Source of the DNA: Streptomyces flavotricini
GTDB lineage: Bacteria; Actinomycetota; Actinomycetes; Streptomycetales; Streptomycetaceae
DNA length: 64,000 bases
NCBI RefSeq assembly: GCF_020639365.1
Contig: NZ_JAINUL010000001.1
Span: forward strand, 7,757,632-7,821,631
Reading direction: 5' to 3'
Below, piece after piece: positions 52,300-60,434 of this stretch; within the stretch, counting starts at the first letter, position 1, and every line of letters starts with the position of its first letter. The notes below the pieces were generated by a model. That model saw nothing but the letters and a program-made list of their open reading frames with translations, did no database searches and was not told the origin of the DNA. A program made the position numbers and the translations under genes.

Positions 52300-53556
52300 T
52301 CAGAGCACCTCCACGGTGGGTCCGGAGAGCCGGTTGCGGCAGTCGAGTACGAACGAGGCGTGCTCGGTGACCATGGCGTAGTCGAAGGCGTCGTGGTCGG
52401 TGAGCAGGACGACCACGTCGGCCGCCGCCAGCTCCTTGCGGGTCGGTTCGACCCGCACGAGGCGGGAGTCGACCTTGAGGCCCTCCACCACGTGGGGGTC
52501 GGCCGCGCGCACCCTGGCGCCCATGTCCAGGAGCAGCTGGGAGACGCGCACCGAGGGCGATTCGCGGGCGTCGCCGGTGTTCTTCTTGTACGCCAGCCCC
52601 AGCAGCAGGATCTTCGAGCCGTTGACGGAGCGGCGCTTGGTGTTCAGCGCGTCCATGACGCGGCGCGCCACGTACTCGGGCATGTGGCTGTTGATGTCGT
52701 TGGCCAGCTCGACGAAGCGGAAGCTCTGGCCGAGCTCGCGCTGGACCCGCCAGGACAGGTAGGAGGGGTCGATCGGCAGGCAGTGGCCGCCGACCCCGGG
52801 GCCGGGGGTGAACTTCATGAAGCCGAAGGGCTTGCTGGAGGCCGCCTCGATGGCCTGCCACACGTCGATGTCGAGGTGGCGGGCGAACATCGCTATCTCG
52901 TTGACCAGGGCGATGTTCACGTGCCGGAAGGTGTTCTCCAGCAGCTTCGCGAGCTCGGCCTCCTTGGGCGAGCTCACCGGCACCGTCTTGTCGACGAGGT
53001 CCGCGTAGAAGGCCTCGACGGCCTTGAGCGAGCGGGCGTCCACTCCGGAGACGACCTTGGGCGTCTGCTGGAAGCCCCAGACGGTGTTGCCGGGGTCGAT
53101 CCGCTCGGGGCTGTAGCCGAGGTGGAAGTCGGCTCCGGCGGTGAGGCCCGAGCCGTCCTCCAGGATCGGGCCGAACAGTTCCTCGGTGGTGCCGGGGTAG
53201 GTGGTGGACTCGAGGATCACGGTCGCGCCGGGCCGCAGGAAGCGGGCCAGCGTGTGCGCCGACTCCTCGATGTAGCGCAGGTCGGGGGCACCGTCCTGTA
53301 ACGGGGTCGGCACGGTGACGACCGCGACGTCGAAGCCGCCGCAGTCGCGCGCCAGTTCACTGGGCTGGTACGCGCCGCGCTCCAGCGCCCGGGTCAGCCG
53401 TTCGGAGGAGACGTCCTCCACGTACGACTCGCCGGCGGCGAGGCTCTTGACCCGCCGGGCGTCCACGTCGTACCCGATCACTTGGTGTCCTACCTCGGCG
53501 GCCCTGATGGCCAGCGGGAGGCCGACGTATCCCTGTCCCACGACGACGACGCGCAT
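52300..53556 (-). CDS. UDP-N-acetyl-hexosamine dehydrogenase (WecC/WbpA type), TTA codon
   Basis: A 418-residue nucleotide-sugar dehydrogenase that oxidises C6 twice. The Rossmann motif VVGQGYVGLPLA, the catalytic Lys204 in AELAKLLENTFR and the nucleophile Cys259 in GVGGHCLP are all present. WecC uses UDP-ManNAc and WbpA uses UDP-GlcNAc; sequence alone does not settle which. Leu86 is a TTA codon (53299-53301 on the minus strand). AGGAG precedes the ATG, whose first base overlaps the stop of the WecG/TagA-like gene (TGATG). Confidence 0.85.
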   Translation of the reverse strand: MRVVVVGQGYVGLPLAIRAAEVGHQVIGYDVDARRVKSLAAGESYVEDVSSERLTRALERGAYQPSELARDCGGFDVAVVTVPTPLQDGAPDLRYIEESAHTLARFLRPGATVILESTTYPGTTEELFGPILEDGSGLTAGADFHLGYSPERIDPGNTVWGFQQTPKVVSGVDARSLKAVEAFYADLVDKTVPVSSPKEAELAKLLENTFRHVNIALVNEIAMFARHLDIDVWQAIEAASSKPFGFMKFTPGPGVGGHCLPIDPSYLSWRVQRELGQSFRFVELANDINSHMPEYVARRVMDALNTKRRSVNGSKILLLGLAYKKNTGDARESPSVRVSQLLLDMGARVRAADPHVVEGLKVDSRLVRVEPTRKELAAADVVVLLTDHDAFDYAMVTEHASFVLDCRNRLSGPTVEVL

Positions 53557-54386
53557 CAGTGACTCCTGTTCGCGGAACCGGCAGACGATGTGGCGGGCGG
53601 CAGTGCCGACGGCGTACGGCGGATGAGCTCGCGCACCGTCATGAGCAGGAAGGCGGTGTTGGTGGTGAGGTAGCGCTTGCCGAGGCGGCGCGGCTCCTGG
53701 AGGGCGCGGTAGAACCATTCGAGGCCCACGCGCTGCCAGACCGCGGGGGCCCGCTTCGTGATGCCGGCCAGGATGTCGAAGGAGCCGCCGACGCCGTGCA
53801 CGACGTGGGCGCCGGTGCGCTCGCCGTAGCCGGCGGTGAAGATCTCCTTCTTGGGCGAGGTCATGCCGAGGAAGAGCAGCCGGGCCCCGCTCCGGGCGAC
53901 GGCGTCGGCGATCGCCGGCTGGTCGGCGTCCTCGAAGTAGCCGTTGCGGCTGCCGGCCACGCGCAGCGCCGGGAAGCGTTCCGCGATCCGGCCGAGCATC
54001 AGCTCCAATACCTCCTGCCGGGCGCCGAGCAGGTAGACGGGTACGCCTTCCGCCTCGGCGGCCGCCAGCAGCCGCATGAACAGGTCGATTCCCGCGACCC
54101 GTTCGGGCAGCCGGACCCCGAGGACCCGGCCGGCCCAGACCACGGCCTGGCCGTCGGCCAGGACGAGGTCGCAGCCGGAGACCGCCGCCGCGAGGCGGGG
54201 GTCGCGCCGCATGTTGACCAGCTTGGCGGCGTTGACCATGCCGATCTCGATCTGTTCGCCGCGCTTCACCGCGTCGAGGCAGCGCTGCACCGTCTCGTCC
54301 ATGGTCAGGGCGTCGAGGGTGACCCCGAAGAGGGTCTGGCGGGTGGGCCGGCTCCGCCGGTCCTGCCGGTTCTGTGGTCGGGTCAT
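53556..54386 (-). CDS. WecG/TagA/CpsF-family glycosyltransferase
   Basis: A 276-residue transferase of the WecG/TagA fold. It shows NAAKLVNMRRDPRL, CDLVLADGQAVVW, RVAGIDLFMRLL, GVPVYLLGARQEVLE, and GVGGSFDILAG near the end. In enterobacteria WecG adds ManNAcA to lipid-linked GlcNAc; TagA adds ManNAc. With the epimerase and dehydrogenase genes immediately downstream, it is the likely enzyme that builds ManNAc(A)-type linkage on the lipid carrier. It overlaps the unknown toroid-like gene by four bases upstream. Confidence 0.82.
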   Translation of the reverse strand: MTRPQNRQDRRSRPTRQTLFGVTLDALTMDETVQRCLDAVKRGEQIEIGMVNAAKLVNMRRDPRLAAAVSGCDLVLADGQAVVWAGRVLGVRLPERVAGIDLFMRLLAAAEAEGVPVYLLGARQEVLELMLGRIAERFPALRVAGSRNGYFEDADQPAIADAVARSGARLLFLGMTSPKKEIFTAGYGERTGAHVVHGVGGSFDILAGITKRAPAVWQRVGLEWFYRALQEPRRLGKRYLTTNTAFLLMTVRELIRRTPSALPPATSSAGSANRSH

Positions 54387-55561
54387 CTCTCCTGCCCCCC
54401 GAGCCACGCGTGGAGCAGCCAGCCGAACTCGTACGGCCTGCACTCGCGGTCGATCACGTCGGGGCGGAAGACCCGGTCGAGCGGGGTCAGCCGGGCCTGC
54501 GGGGCCACCTTGGTGGTGAGCCCGCGGGCGGCGCGGACGGCCTTGGCGGGGTCGCCCCGGTAGACCTTGCGCCAGGTGACCCCGTACTTCTCGACGATCA
54601 TGGGCTCGCGCGGAGTGCCGTCGGGCCCGCTGATCTCGGGCACGTCCGTCATCCAGCGCAGCCCCCGGCGGATGGCGCCGCCGAAGTCGGTGCCGCCCGC
54701 CTCGGCGAGGTCGAACAGTGCGGTCGGTGCCATGGCGTGCTGGTGCACGCTGTAGACGGGGTAGCCCTCCACCACGCCGCCCGTGCGGGCGTCGTAGTGC
54801 CACCACCACTGTCCGCCGTCCCCCTGGAGCTCGCAGATCCGGGCGGCACAGGCGTCGGCGGCCGCGAGGGCCTGCGGGTCCGGGCCGCTGGCGTGCAGCC
54901 GGGCCAGCGCCTGGAGCGGATAGGTCTGGTCGGCGAAGCAGGCCACGTGCGAGCGGTATCCGGGGACCAGCCCCGGACCGGTGGCGTGCGGGAAGAGCGG
55001 GCTGCCGGCCTCCTTGGCCGCCAGCAGCCGGTCGCGGGCGACCGTCAGCCGGTCCTCGACGTCCAGCGAGGCACGGGCCGCGGCGAGGGCGGAGAGCACC
55101 CAGGCCGCCTCGACCGTGTACTGCGGCCGTCCGGGGACGTCCAGGACGGCCACCCGCGCGAGGGCGTCCGCCAGCTTCGGGTGGCCGGTCTCGGCGGCCG
55201 CCCAGGCGATGAGCGCCGCGTCGCCGAGGTTCGTCACCGAAGGCAGCCGCTCCACCAGCAGACCGGCGTACTCCTCGACGCTGTGACCGCCGAACAGGGC
55301 GCGCTGCCGGTCCTCGGGCAGGAACCGTGCCCCCAGCGCGGTGATGGCCGCGTACCGGGTGCTGGTGCCGCGTGACTCCATACGGCGGACGCCGTCGGAG
55401 GTGACCGTGCCGGCCCGGGTGAACACGAAGGTGTCGGCGCCCGGCAGGTACATCTCGGGCAGTCCCGCCTCGGCCAGCGCGAGCAGCCGCTCGGCGAGCG
55501 CGTGCAGCGACGGGTCCTCGTGGGCCAGTGCTTCTAATCGTGCTGCTCGTGTCGCGGTCAC
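54383..55561 (-). CDS. Unknown alpha-helical protein of EPS locus, TTA codon
   Basis: A 392-residue soluble protein. It has repeating helical hairpins (LPSVTNLGDAALIAWAAAE; QYTVEAAWVLSALAAA; QTYPLQALARLH; GGQWWWHYDARTGGVVEGYP) reminiscent of (alpha/alpha) toroid sugar-acting enzymes. No catalytic motif can be named, and I do not recognise the family. Leu9 is TTA (55535-55537 on the minus strand), an early position well suited to translational gating. It is the first gene of the leftward tagA-dehydrogenase-epimerase operon, overlapping WecG/TagA by four bases. A role on polymer precursors is plausible. Confidence 0.65.
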   Translation of the reverse strand: MTATRAARLEALAHEDPSLHALAERLLALAEAGLPEMYLPGADTFVFTRAGTVTSDGVRRMESRGTSTRYAAITALGARFLPEDRQRALFGGHSVEEYAGLLVERLPSVTNLGDAALIAWAAAETGHPKLADALARVAVLDVPGRPQYTVEAAWVLSALAAARASLDVEDRLTVARDRLLAAKEAGSPLFPHATGPGLVPGYRSHVACFADQTYPLQALARLHASGPDPQALAAADACAARICELQGDGGQWWWHYDARTGGVVEGYPVYSVHQHAMAPTALFDLAEAGGTDFGGAIRRGLRWMTDVPEISGPDGTPREPMIVEKYGVTWRKVYRGDPAKAVRAARGLTTKVAPQARLTPLDRVFRPDVIDRECRPYEFGWLLHAWLGGQER

Positions 55562-55994
55562 CGGGTCCCCACCCCGGCTCCCCGTGTGCTGCGCGCACTT
55601 CGCATGTCCGAGCTGTTGGGCTCCAACACACCTACCCCCTCTGAATCGCTCCTAGGACAGACCCGGCGGTCGTCGTTCGGTGGAGGAGTTCGCGCATGAC
55701 GGCGCACGTGCCGGCGGTGTGATTCCCCCCGATGGCACGAACCGTCCGAGGCCGCCCACTGGATCCCCCCAGCGATGCCCCGGACCGGAGCACGCGCGAA
55801 CGGCGGCGCCGGGCCGGCGCGTTGCGCGCCGTCCGGTCGTCACTTGGTCCGCGATGCCCTCGTCGTGTACAACCCCCCACTGAACAAAGCCTGTTGCCTG
55901 CTCAGATCCCGTGTACAGGGACAAGGTATGCCCAAGGATGTTCGTTGATTGCGGTTTTGCGGAAATGCCGCTGACCTAAATTACCGACGTACCG
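55562..55994. other. Gap with divergent or tandem control region
   Basis: No gene is evident in these 433 bases. TGTTGG (55614-55619) and CCAACA (55623-55628) form a 6-bp dyad, 53-67 bases upstream of the leftward operon start at 55561. Bases 55870-55990 are AT-richer than the surroundings and lie just past the stop of the acyltransferase at 55995, where a transcript end or promoter could sit. Nothing else stands out. Confidence 0.4.
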
Positions 55995-56606
55995 TCAGTT
56001 CCGCTTGTCCGGTGTTTCGGCCAGCGTTCCGTCCTTCTCCTCGTGCAGTGCGCCGGTGCGCGGGCACTCCCACACGCCGGGCCGGCCCTCGACTTCCACC
56101 AGGCGCACGCCGGCCCGTCCCACCCAGCCGATGCGACGCGCGGGTACCCCTGCGACCAGTGCGAAGTCCGGTACGTCCCGGGACACGACCGCGCCGGCTG
56201 CGACCAGCGCCCACCGTCCGATCCGCACCCCTGCCACGCACACCGACCGGGCCCCCAGCGAGGCCCCCTCGGCCACCACGACACCGGCGGCCTCCCAGTC
56301 GCCGCCGCGCTTCTGCTTGCCGTCCGGGTCGACGGCCCGCGGGTAGAAATCGTTGGTGAGGACGGCGGCCGGCCCGATGAACACCCCGTCGCCGAGTACC
56401 GCGGGTTCGTAGACGAGCGCGTAGTTCTGGAGCTTGACGCTGTCGCCGATCCGTACGCCGGGTCCGACGTACGCCCCCCGCCCGACGATGCAGTCGCGCC
56501 CGAGACGCGCGTCCTCCCGGACCTGCGCCAGATCCCAGATCGTGGTCCCGTCCCCGAGCTGGGCGCTCTCGTCGACCTGGGAGGAGGGTTGGATGCGGAC
56601 ACTCAC
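55995..56606 (-). CDS. WbpD-like left-handed beta-helix acetyltransferase
   Basis: A 203-residue hexapeptide-repeat enzyme. The opening VDESAQLGDGTTIWDLAQVREDARLG (here shortened to GTTIWDLAQVRE), LQNYALVYEPAVLGDGVFIGP and TNDFYPRA are hallmark segments of WbpD-type UDP-2-acetamido-3-amino-glucuronate N-acetyltransferases. It would acetylate the 3-amino group added by a WbpE-like aminotransferase. It is separated from the other pathway genes by about 17 kb and lies beyond the leftward operon, but the fit makes it part of the same locus. The last ~25 residues are variable. Confidence 0.78.
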   Translation of the reverse strand: MSVRIQPSSQVDESAQLGDGTTIWDLAQVREDARLGRDCIVGRGAYVGPGVRIGDSVKLQNYALVYEPAVLGDGVFIGPAAVLTNDFYPRAVDPDGKQKRGGDWEAAGVVVAEGASLGARSVCVAGVRIGRWALVAAGAVVSRDVPDFALVAGVPARRIGWVGRAGVRLVEVEGRPGVWECPRTGALHEEKDGTLAETPDKRN

Positions 56607-56724
56607 GAAGCGGTCCCCTTACGTTTCGAGGTACTGCCGTACGACGTACGGAGGGAGCATATGCACGGCCCGCCCGGCTCACCCGGAAGTTCAACCGACT
56701 GTTCACGCAGTGGACTTGGCGCCC

Positions 56725-58155
56725 TCAGGGACCGCCGGGGCGCAGGACGGAGAGGGTGCCGTACGCCGACAGGGCGGCGGCCGGGTCGCCCCGGCCGTCA
56801 CGCAGGGTGGCGTCGAGGAAGGCGAGACTGGCGGCGGCGGTGATGCGCGGGCCCGCCGTCCGGTCCAGGGAGCCGACGAGCGAGGGGAGGGGCGGCAGGT
56901 ACAACGGGGCGTCGGTGAAGGTGAGGTGGGCGGTTCCGGGCACGGTGAGGCGGTAGGCCGTGGCACTGCTGAGGCCGAGCACGTGGGTGAGGCGGGGGAG
57001 GTAGTCGGGGTCGGTCTCCGGACCGATGGCCTGCGTGACCGCGAGCGCCGGCTGGCGGAAGGGCTGCGGGGACGGGTCGTGCGGGAAGCCGTCCAGGTCG
57101 ATGACGGCGGCGAACTCCGGGTTCTGATACGCGGCTTGGAGGGCCGCTCCGCCGCCGAGGGAGTGGCCGGTCACCGCGACGCGGGCGGTGTCGAGGTGCC
57201 CGGTGAGCGGGCCGGCGATCTCACCGCTGTGCACGCGGCCCAACTGGGCCCGTACGAAGCTCAGATCGGCGGCGCGGACCGCGGTCCAGCCGGCGGCCCG
57301 CCTCTCGTCCTCGGCGTCGTCGCCCGTCGCGGAGACCTCCGTACGGATCGTGCGTCCGTCGGCGAGCACGACCGCGGCCGAGTCGTAGGGGTGGTCGAGG
57401 CCGACGACCACGTAGCCGTGGCTGGCCAACTCCTCCGCCCAGGACGTGTTCTGGGCGCGCACACCGCCCAGGCCGGGGGAGAACAGCACGACCGGGAACC
57501 GGTCTCCGCCGTCGGCCACGGGCAGGCCGTACGCCGCATGCGTACGGGCGCGCGGGAGACCGTCCAGCAGGAACCCGGGAAGGCCGGCGTAGTCCGCCAG
57601 GGCTTCGGCGACCGTGCGCGCCTCGGGTTGTGTGCGTCCGAGGTAGGGGGCGCGGCGCGAGCCCGCGGGGGGCTTGCGCGCGGGATACCAGAACTGGGCG
57701 ACGACCGTACGCCGGTCGTCGGGCGCCGGGGTGGCGCTCTCGGGGCGATCCGGGTCGGTCAGCTCCAGGACACTGGTGCCGACGGCGAACCGGCCCGTCG
57801 GCTCGGGGAACACCGGGGTGGGCAGGGCCCACGACGCCGCCGGACCCGCGGCGATCAGCCCGAGGCAAGCCACCGTACCGGGCAGTGCCAGCCACCACGG
57901 AGCCCTGCGCGCCGTCCGCCGCAGGAGCGGCCCCACGGCGAACGGCAGCGCGACGGCGGCGCCCAGCAGCACCGGCACCATCTGCCAGCGCAGCCCGGTC
58001 ACGCCGAGAACGGCGCCGGACAGCACGGCCATGCCCGCCGCGGCGAGGGTGACCGGGCGTCGGGGGCGGGGCGCGAGCCACCGCGCCGACACCAGCCCGG
58101 CGGCGCTCAGTGTGAGGAGGACTTCCCAGAGGGACAATTGCAGGTGCGCGTTCAT
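56725..58155 (-). CDS. Membrane-anchored alpha/beta hydrolase (PAF-acetylhydrolase-like)
   Basis: A 476-residue protein with four N-terminal TMs (about 9-110) and an extracytoplasmic alpha/beta-hydrolase domain. The nucleophile elbow GHSLGG has Ser332, with an Asp in DLDGF (about 353) and a His in GTAHLTF as likely triad members; LFSPGLGG is the oxyanion region. It resembles platelet-activating-factor acetylhydrolase-like lipases/esterases. The start ATG (58155, MNAHLQ) has no strong ribosome binding site. It is monocistronic by appearance and divergent from the small protein at 58332. The substrate is unknown. Confidence 0.78.
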   Translation of the reverse strand: MNAHLQLSLWEVLLTLSAAGLVSARWLAPRPRRPVTLAAAGMAVLSGAVLGVTGLRWQMVPVLLGAAVALPFAVGPLLRRTARRAPWWLALPGTVACLGLIAAGPAASWALPTPVFPEPTGRFAVGTSVLELTDPDRPESATPAPDDRRTVVAQFWYPARKPPAGSRRAPYLGRTQPEARTVAEALADYAGLPGFLLDGLPRARTHAAYGLPVADGGDRFPVVLFSPGLGGVRAQNTSWAEELASHGYVVVGLDHPYDSAAVVLADGRTIRTEVSATGDDAEDERRAAGWTAVRAADLSFVRAQLGRVHSGEIAGPLTGHLDTARVAVTGHSLGGGAALQAAYQNPEFAAVIDLDGFPHDPSPQPFRQPALAVTQAIGPETDPDYLPRLTHVLGLSSATAYRLTVPGTAHLTFTDAPLYLPPLPSLVGSLDRTAGPRITAAASLAFLDATLRDGRGDPAAALSAYGTLSVLRPGGP

Positions 58156-58331
58156 CGCATTCACGTCGCCATGGTCCGGGGCCACCACGACCGGGGCGTC
58201 CCCCTCGGGTCTGGTGGATCCTGCGACCTGAGTCGCACCCGGGCGGGTGCGTGGTGGTGTTGGGCGGGAGGTCCGGGTGAGGGGCCGGGGCGGATAGGGT
58301 GCCCCGAGTCCGGGCTTGAGGGGGGATCGCG

Positions 58332-58862
58332 TTGGAACGGCGGAAGCTGATCGGGGTCGGGGTCGGGATCGGCATCGGGGCGGGGCTGGTGGTCCTGCCC
58401 GCCCGGTGGGCCCTGAGCCGGGTGACGAGCGGGCCCGAGGGCGACTGGCACACCGACACCGCACCGCTGGAGCAGGCCCTCCCGGCGCTGGGTCCGCTCA
58501 CCGACGCCAAGTGGGTGAGCAGCCGGGACGCCGACGACCGGGGCCTGCCTTCGCCGGAGCTGGTGATCTCGGGCCTCGCCCGGCTGGCACCGGGGAAGCT
58601 CGCCGAGCTCACCGCGGCCCACACCTTCGTCTCCGAGGGGCCTGCCGGTGAGTTCTCCTCGTGGTTCGAGAAGCCGCTGAAGGGCCAGGGGCCGCGGGAC
58701 CCGCAGTGGATCCGGTCGCACGAACTCGACCGGGACGGCGCCGGCGGCTCCACCAGCCTGTGGTTCGACCGTCGCAGCGACACCGTCCGCTTCCGGGTCC
58801 GCAACCCGTACGGCCAGCACGGCGCACCGGGTGGACCGGAGGGCGGGCACGGCAGCCGGTAA
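58332..58862 (+). CDS. Small secreted or anchored hypothetical protein
   Basis: A 176-residue protein with an N-terminal hydrophobic segment (LIGVGVGIGIGAGLVVLPA) that is a signal-anchor, then a hydrophilic mixed domain (about 40-160) with repeated Trp and charged residues (KWVSSRDADDRG; EFSSWFEKPLKG; STSLWFDRRSD). I do not recognise the family. TTG 58332 follows GAGGGGG. A gap of about 100 bases precedes the MoxR-associated operon, so it may be separate. Confidence 0.65.
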   Translation: MERRKLIGVGVGIGIGAGLVVLPARWALSRVTSGPEGDWHTDTAPLEQALPALGPLTDAKWVSSRDADDRGLPSPELVISGLARLAPGKLAELTAAHTFVSEGPAGEFSSWFEKPLKGQGPRDPQWIRSHELDRDGAGGSTSLWFDRRSDTVRFRVRNPYGQHGAPGGPEGGHGSR

Positions 58863-58960
58863 AACGCCTGGCAGATCGAACCGGCCGGCGTTATGGTCAT
58901 CGCGATGATCACTCAGACCGCTGACGAAACGGGGGTCCTGTCCGCGCAAGGTGAGTGCTG

Positions 58961-60397
58961 ATGCTCACCGACACCGCGGACGGATCCCCCCGCCCTTCCT
59001 TTTGGCCGCGCGTGCGCGAGTTCGCCGTGCCGCCCTCCATGATCGAGACCGCCACCGCCCGCCGCCTCGCGGGGGACTGGGCCGGGGCCTGCGCCGCCGC
59101 GGGCATCGACGTGGACCTCCACCCGCGTTCCGTGGCGCGCACCCACGGGCGCGAACTCGCCGGCCGACTCCGTTCGGACCTGCGCCACTTGGCCCCCGAC
59201 CTGCTGCGCTGGCACATGCCGAGGATCGCTCCCGACGGGCTGCTGCGCCCGGGCCTGACCTTCACCCTGGCCCGGTACGACCGGGCCGACGGCGCGGGTC
59301 CGGTACACCTCGTGGCCCGGACCCCGCCGGCTTGGGCCGACGCCGGCCAGCGGATCGGCCTCGGGCTGTGGGCCGGGTCCCGCGACGAGCCCGGTGCCCG
59401 CCGCCACCCGCATCCCCACCCCGATCCGAGGTTCCGACTCGACCTGCACCGCCACCTCTGGGACGCGCGCCGCACCGGCGAGCTGCGGACCCGGTCCGGG
59501 ACCGGCCTTGATCCGAGGGGACTTGCTCCGCCAGGAGTTGATCCGGCGGGAGTTGATCCGGCGGGACCCGCGCCGGCGGGACCCGTGCCGACGGGACTCG
59601 TGCCGACGGGGCATCACTGCGCCGTCGACCGCTGGGCGGCCGAGGCGGCGACCCTGCTCGACGCCGAGGGGTGTTCCACCCGTGCCGTCACCGTGCGGCT
59701 CGGGTCCCGGCGCCGACTGCTCCTGGAGCTCGTCGGAGAGGGCGACGGCCGCCCGCCCGCGGCACGGATCTCGCCGGCCGCCACGGGTTCCGGCCTCCCC
59801 GGGCCACCGGTCCTCCCCGATGCGGCGACCTGGGTCCTGCCCGACCTGGACCTGCTCCGCACCGGGGCGATCGAGCCCGCTCGACTGCACCCGCTCGTCG
59901 CCTCGGCACTCGTACCCGACCACGTTCCGAGCGGCCCGTCCCACGCCCCGGACCGGGCGGGACAGCCGCACCTCGTCGAGTGCAGGGGCTCGCGGCACCG
60001 GATCGGCCTGGTCGACGGGGTACTGGCCCCGCTCGACCACGATCCGGCCGAGATCCGGCGGGAGGAACTGCTGGTCGCCCTGACCGGCACCCCGCTGCCC
60101 TGCCTCCAGGCGATCGACGCGGCACACCGCCGGCCCGACTGCCTGGCCGGCGTACGCGAACGCCTCGACCACGGCGACACCGCCGGCGCGCTGGCCGTCG
60201 TCGAGCGCCTGCTCGGCCCCCACGCCCTGCTGCGCCACGGCGCCCTGCGGGACGAGCTCGAGGCGGCCGCGCGGCGCCGCATCACATACGGGCTGTACCG
60301 GGCCGAACTGACCGGCACCCGGCCCAGACCCCGCCCCGGCGATCTGCTCCCTGGCGTCCGGCCTCCGCGCGAGCGCCGCTCGCACCCCCGCCGCTGA
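58961..60397 (+). CDS. Unknown protein of second MoxR operon, with 5-residue repeats
   Basis: A 478-residue Arg/Ala/His-rich soluble protein. Two conserved-looking domains (about 20-150 and 225-460) flank a low-complexity insert of six 5-residue repeats (patterns GVDPA, GPAPA, GPVPT) encoded at 59519-59608. No catalytic motif is recognised. ATG 58961 follows AAGGTGAG; a GTG at 58955 would add two residues. It lies 37 bases before the MoxR gene. Its role is presumably as a partner or client of the ATPase-vWA pair. Confidence 0.65.
   Translation: MLTDTADGSPRPSFWPRVREFAVPPSMIETATARRLAGDWAGACAAAGIDVDLHPRSVARTHGRELAGRLRSDLRHLAPDLLRWHMPRIAPDGLLRPGLTFTLARYDRADGAGPVHLVARTPPAWADAGQRIGLGLWAGSRDEPGARRHPHPHPDPRFRLDLHRHLWDARRTGELRTRSGTGLDPRGLAPPGVDPAGVDPAGPAPAGPVPTGLVPTGHHCAVDRWAAEAATLLDAEGCSTRAVTVRLGSRRRLLLELVGEGDGRPPAARISPAATGSGLPGPPVLPDAATWVLPDLDLLRTGAIEPARLHPLVASALVPDHVPSGPSHAPDRAGQPHLVECRGSRHRIGLVDGVLAPLDHDPAEIRREELLVALTGTPLPCLQAIDAAHRRPDCLAGVRERLDHGDTAGALAVVERLLGPHALLRHGALRDELEAAARRRITYGLYRAELTGTRPRPRPGDLLPGVRPPRERRSHPRR
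59519..59608 (+). repeat. 15-bp coding repeats (six pentapeptides)
   Basis: Six in-frame 15-base units encode G-x-x-P-A/T (GLAPP, GVDPA, GVDPA, GPAPA, GPVPT, GLVPT). Two central copies, with GTTGATCCGGCGGGA, are identical. The tract is an insert between two folded halves of the gene at 58961 and may vary in copy number between strains. Confidence 0.8.
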
Positions 60398-60434
60398 CCC
60401 GGCACGCTCCACGAACCCCAAAAGGTGATCGAAC

